Assembly: GCA_031259515.1 (NCBI GenBank)
Contig: JAIRLK010000367.1
Location: 1-5,143, forward strand
Direction: 5' to 3'
From: Treponema sp.
GTDB taxonomy: Bacteria > Spirochaetota > Spirochaetia > Treponematales > Breznakiellaceae
DNA: 5,143 bases
The position numbers and the translations under genes are program-made. Positions 5,054-5,143 of the stretch are shown here, in pieces. The notes beneath the pieces were generated by a model. It ran no database searches, had not been told where the DNA came from, and worked only from the letters and a program-made list of their open reading frames with translations. Positions within the stretch are counted from its first letter, which is position 1, and each line of letters opens with the position of its first letter.

Positions 5054-5143
5054 TGGTTTTCCGTCCACGCTTCCTTTTCAGCTTCGGCTCCCAGTCAATG
5101 TTTATGCCGTGATATACGCGCCCCCCGCGTCCCGGTCTGTCAT
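5028..5143 (-). CDS. C-terminal part of a phage-like protein (partial, runs off right edge)
   Basis: The frame is open from the right edge and ends at the TAG at 5028-5030, giving 37 visible residues. The visible part has a Gly/Arg-rich start (GRGGRVYHGINIDWEP) and a strongly basic stretch (KLKRKRGRKTNEKE) before ending LLYL. Basic tails of this kind suit nucleic-acid binding, but too little is visible to name a family. It overlaps the start of the cysteine-rich ORF by 26 bp. The other frames here close within a few codons, which mildly supports this one. Confidence 0.4.
   Translation of the reverse strand, partial: DRPGRGGRVYHGINIDWEPKLKRKRGRKTNEKELLYL

Noticed and set aside
4726..5112. A 128-residue plus-strand ORF after the terminator.
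   Set aside because: It starts before the terminator hairpin, lacks a ribosome-binding site, and its Pro/Phe/Arg/Ser-rich composition is typical of the antisense of coding DNA; the minus strand here gives better ORFs.

Overview
The window looks like part of a prophage or a prophage-derived island in a bacterium of moderate GC content with sigma70-type promoters and clear Shine-Dalgarno sites. Host taxonomy cannot be fixed from the sequence. A gut-type spirochaete (Treponema-like) or an anaerobic Bacillota member would fit the protein styles, but this is only an impression. No rRNA, tRNA, CRISPR array or insertion sequence was seen.

Layout. Left (1-796, minus strand): a phage HNH endonuclease gene followed after 7 bp by a small-terminase-like gene that runs off the left edge. 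This is the usual start of a phage packaging module. A short AT-rich gap (797-998) carries two divergent promoters: a good one for the HNH/terminase pair, and one with perfect -35 and -10 hexamers facing right. Centre (947-4758, plus strand): a closed five-gene operon whose genes all overlap. In order they are a 47-residue ORF of unknown function, a sodium:solute symporter (SSS family), a phage-type ParB/sulfiredoxin-fold protein, an IbrA-like PP-loop ATPase of the PAPS reductase superfamily, and an IbrB-like ParB-domain protein. It ends in a rho-independent terminator 12 bp after the last stop codon. Right (4757-5143, minus strand): small phage-like ORFs, namely a cysteine-rich protein, a partial upstream gene, and two very short ORFs next to the terminator that look like stubs of broken genes.

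How it fits together. Both flanks are transcribed leftward and read as one phage layout (small early genes, then HNH, then small terminase). The central operon points the other way with its own promoter and terminator, so it behaves like a cargo ('moron') cassette inserted just upstream of the packaging genes. The PP-loop ATPase and the IbrB-like protein form a recurrent phage/island pair. Its proven role is thin: E. coli IbrA/IbrB affect expression of eib prophage genes, and relatives of the ATPase (DndC, SspD) act in DNA phosphorothioation. What is unusual here is the tight coupling of a second ParB-fold protein and a membrane symporter to that pair, suggesting a small-molecule-dependent nucleic-acid modification, regulatory or defence function. 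That function is inference.
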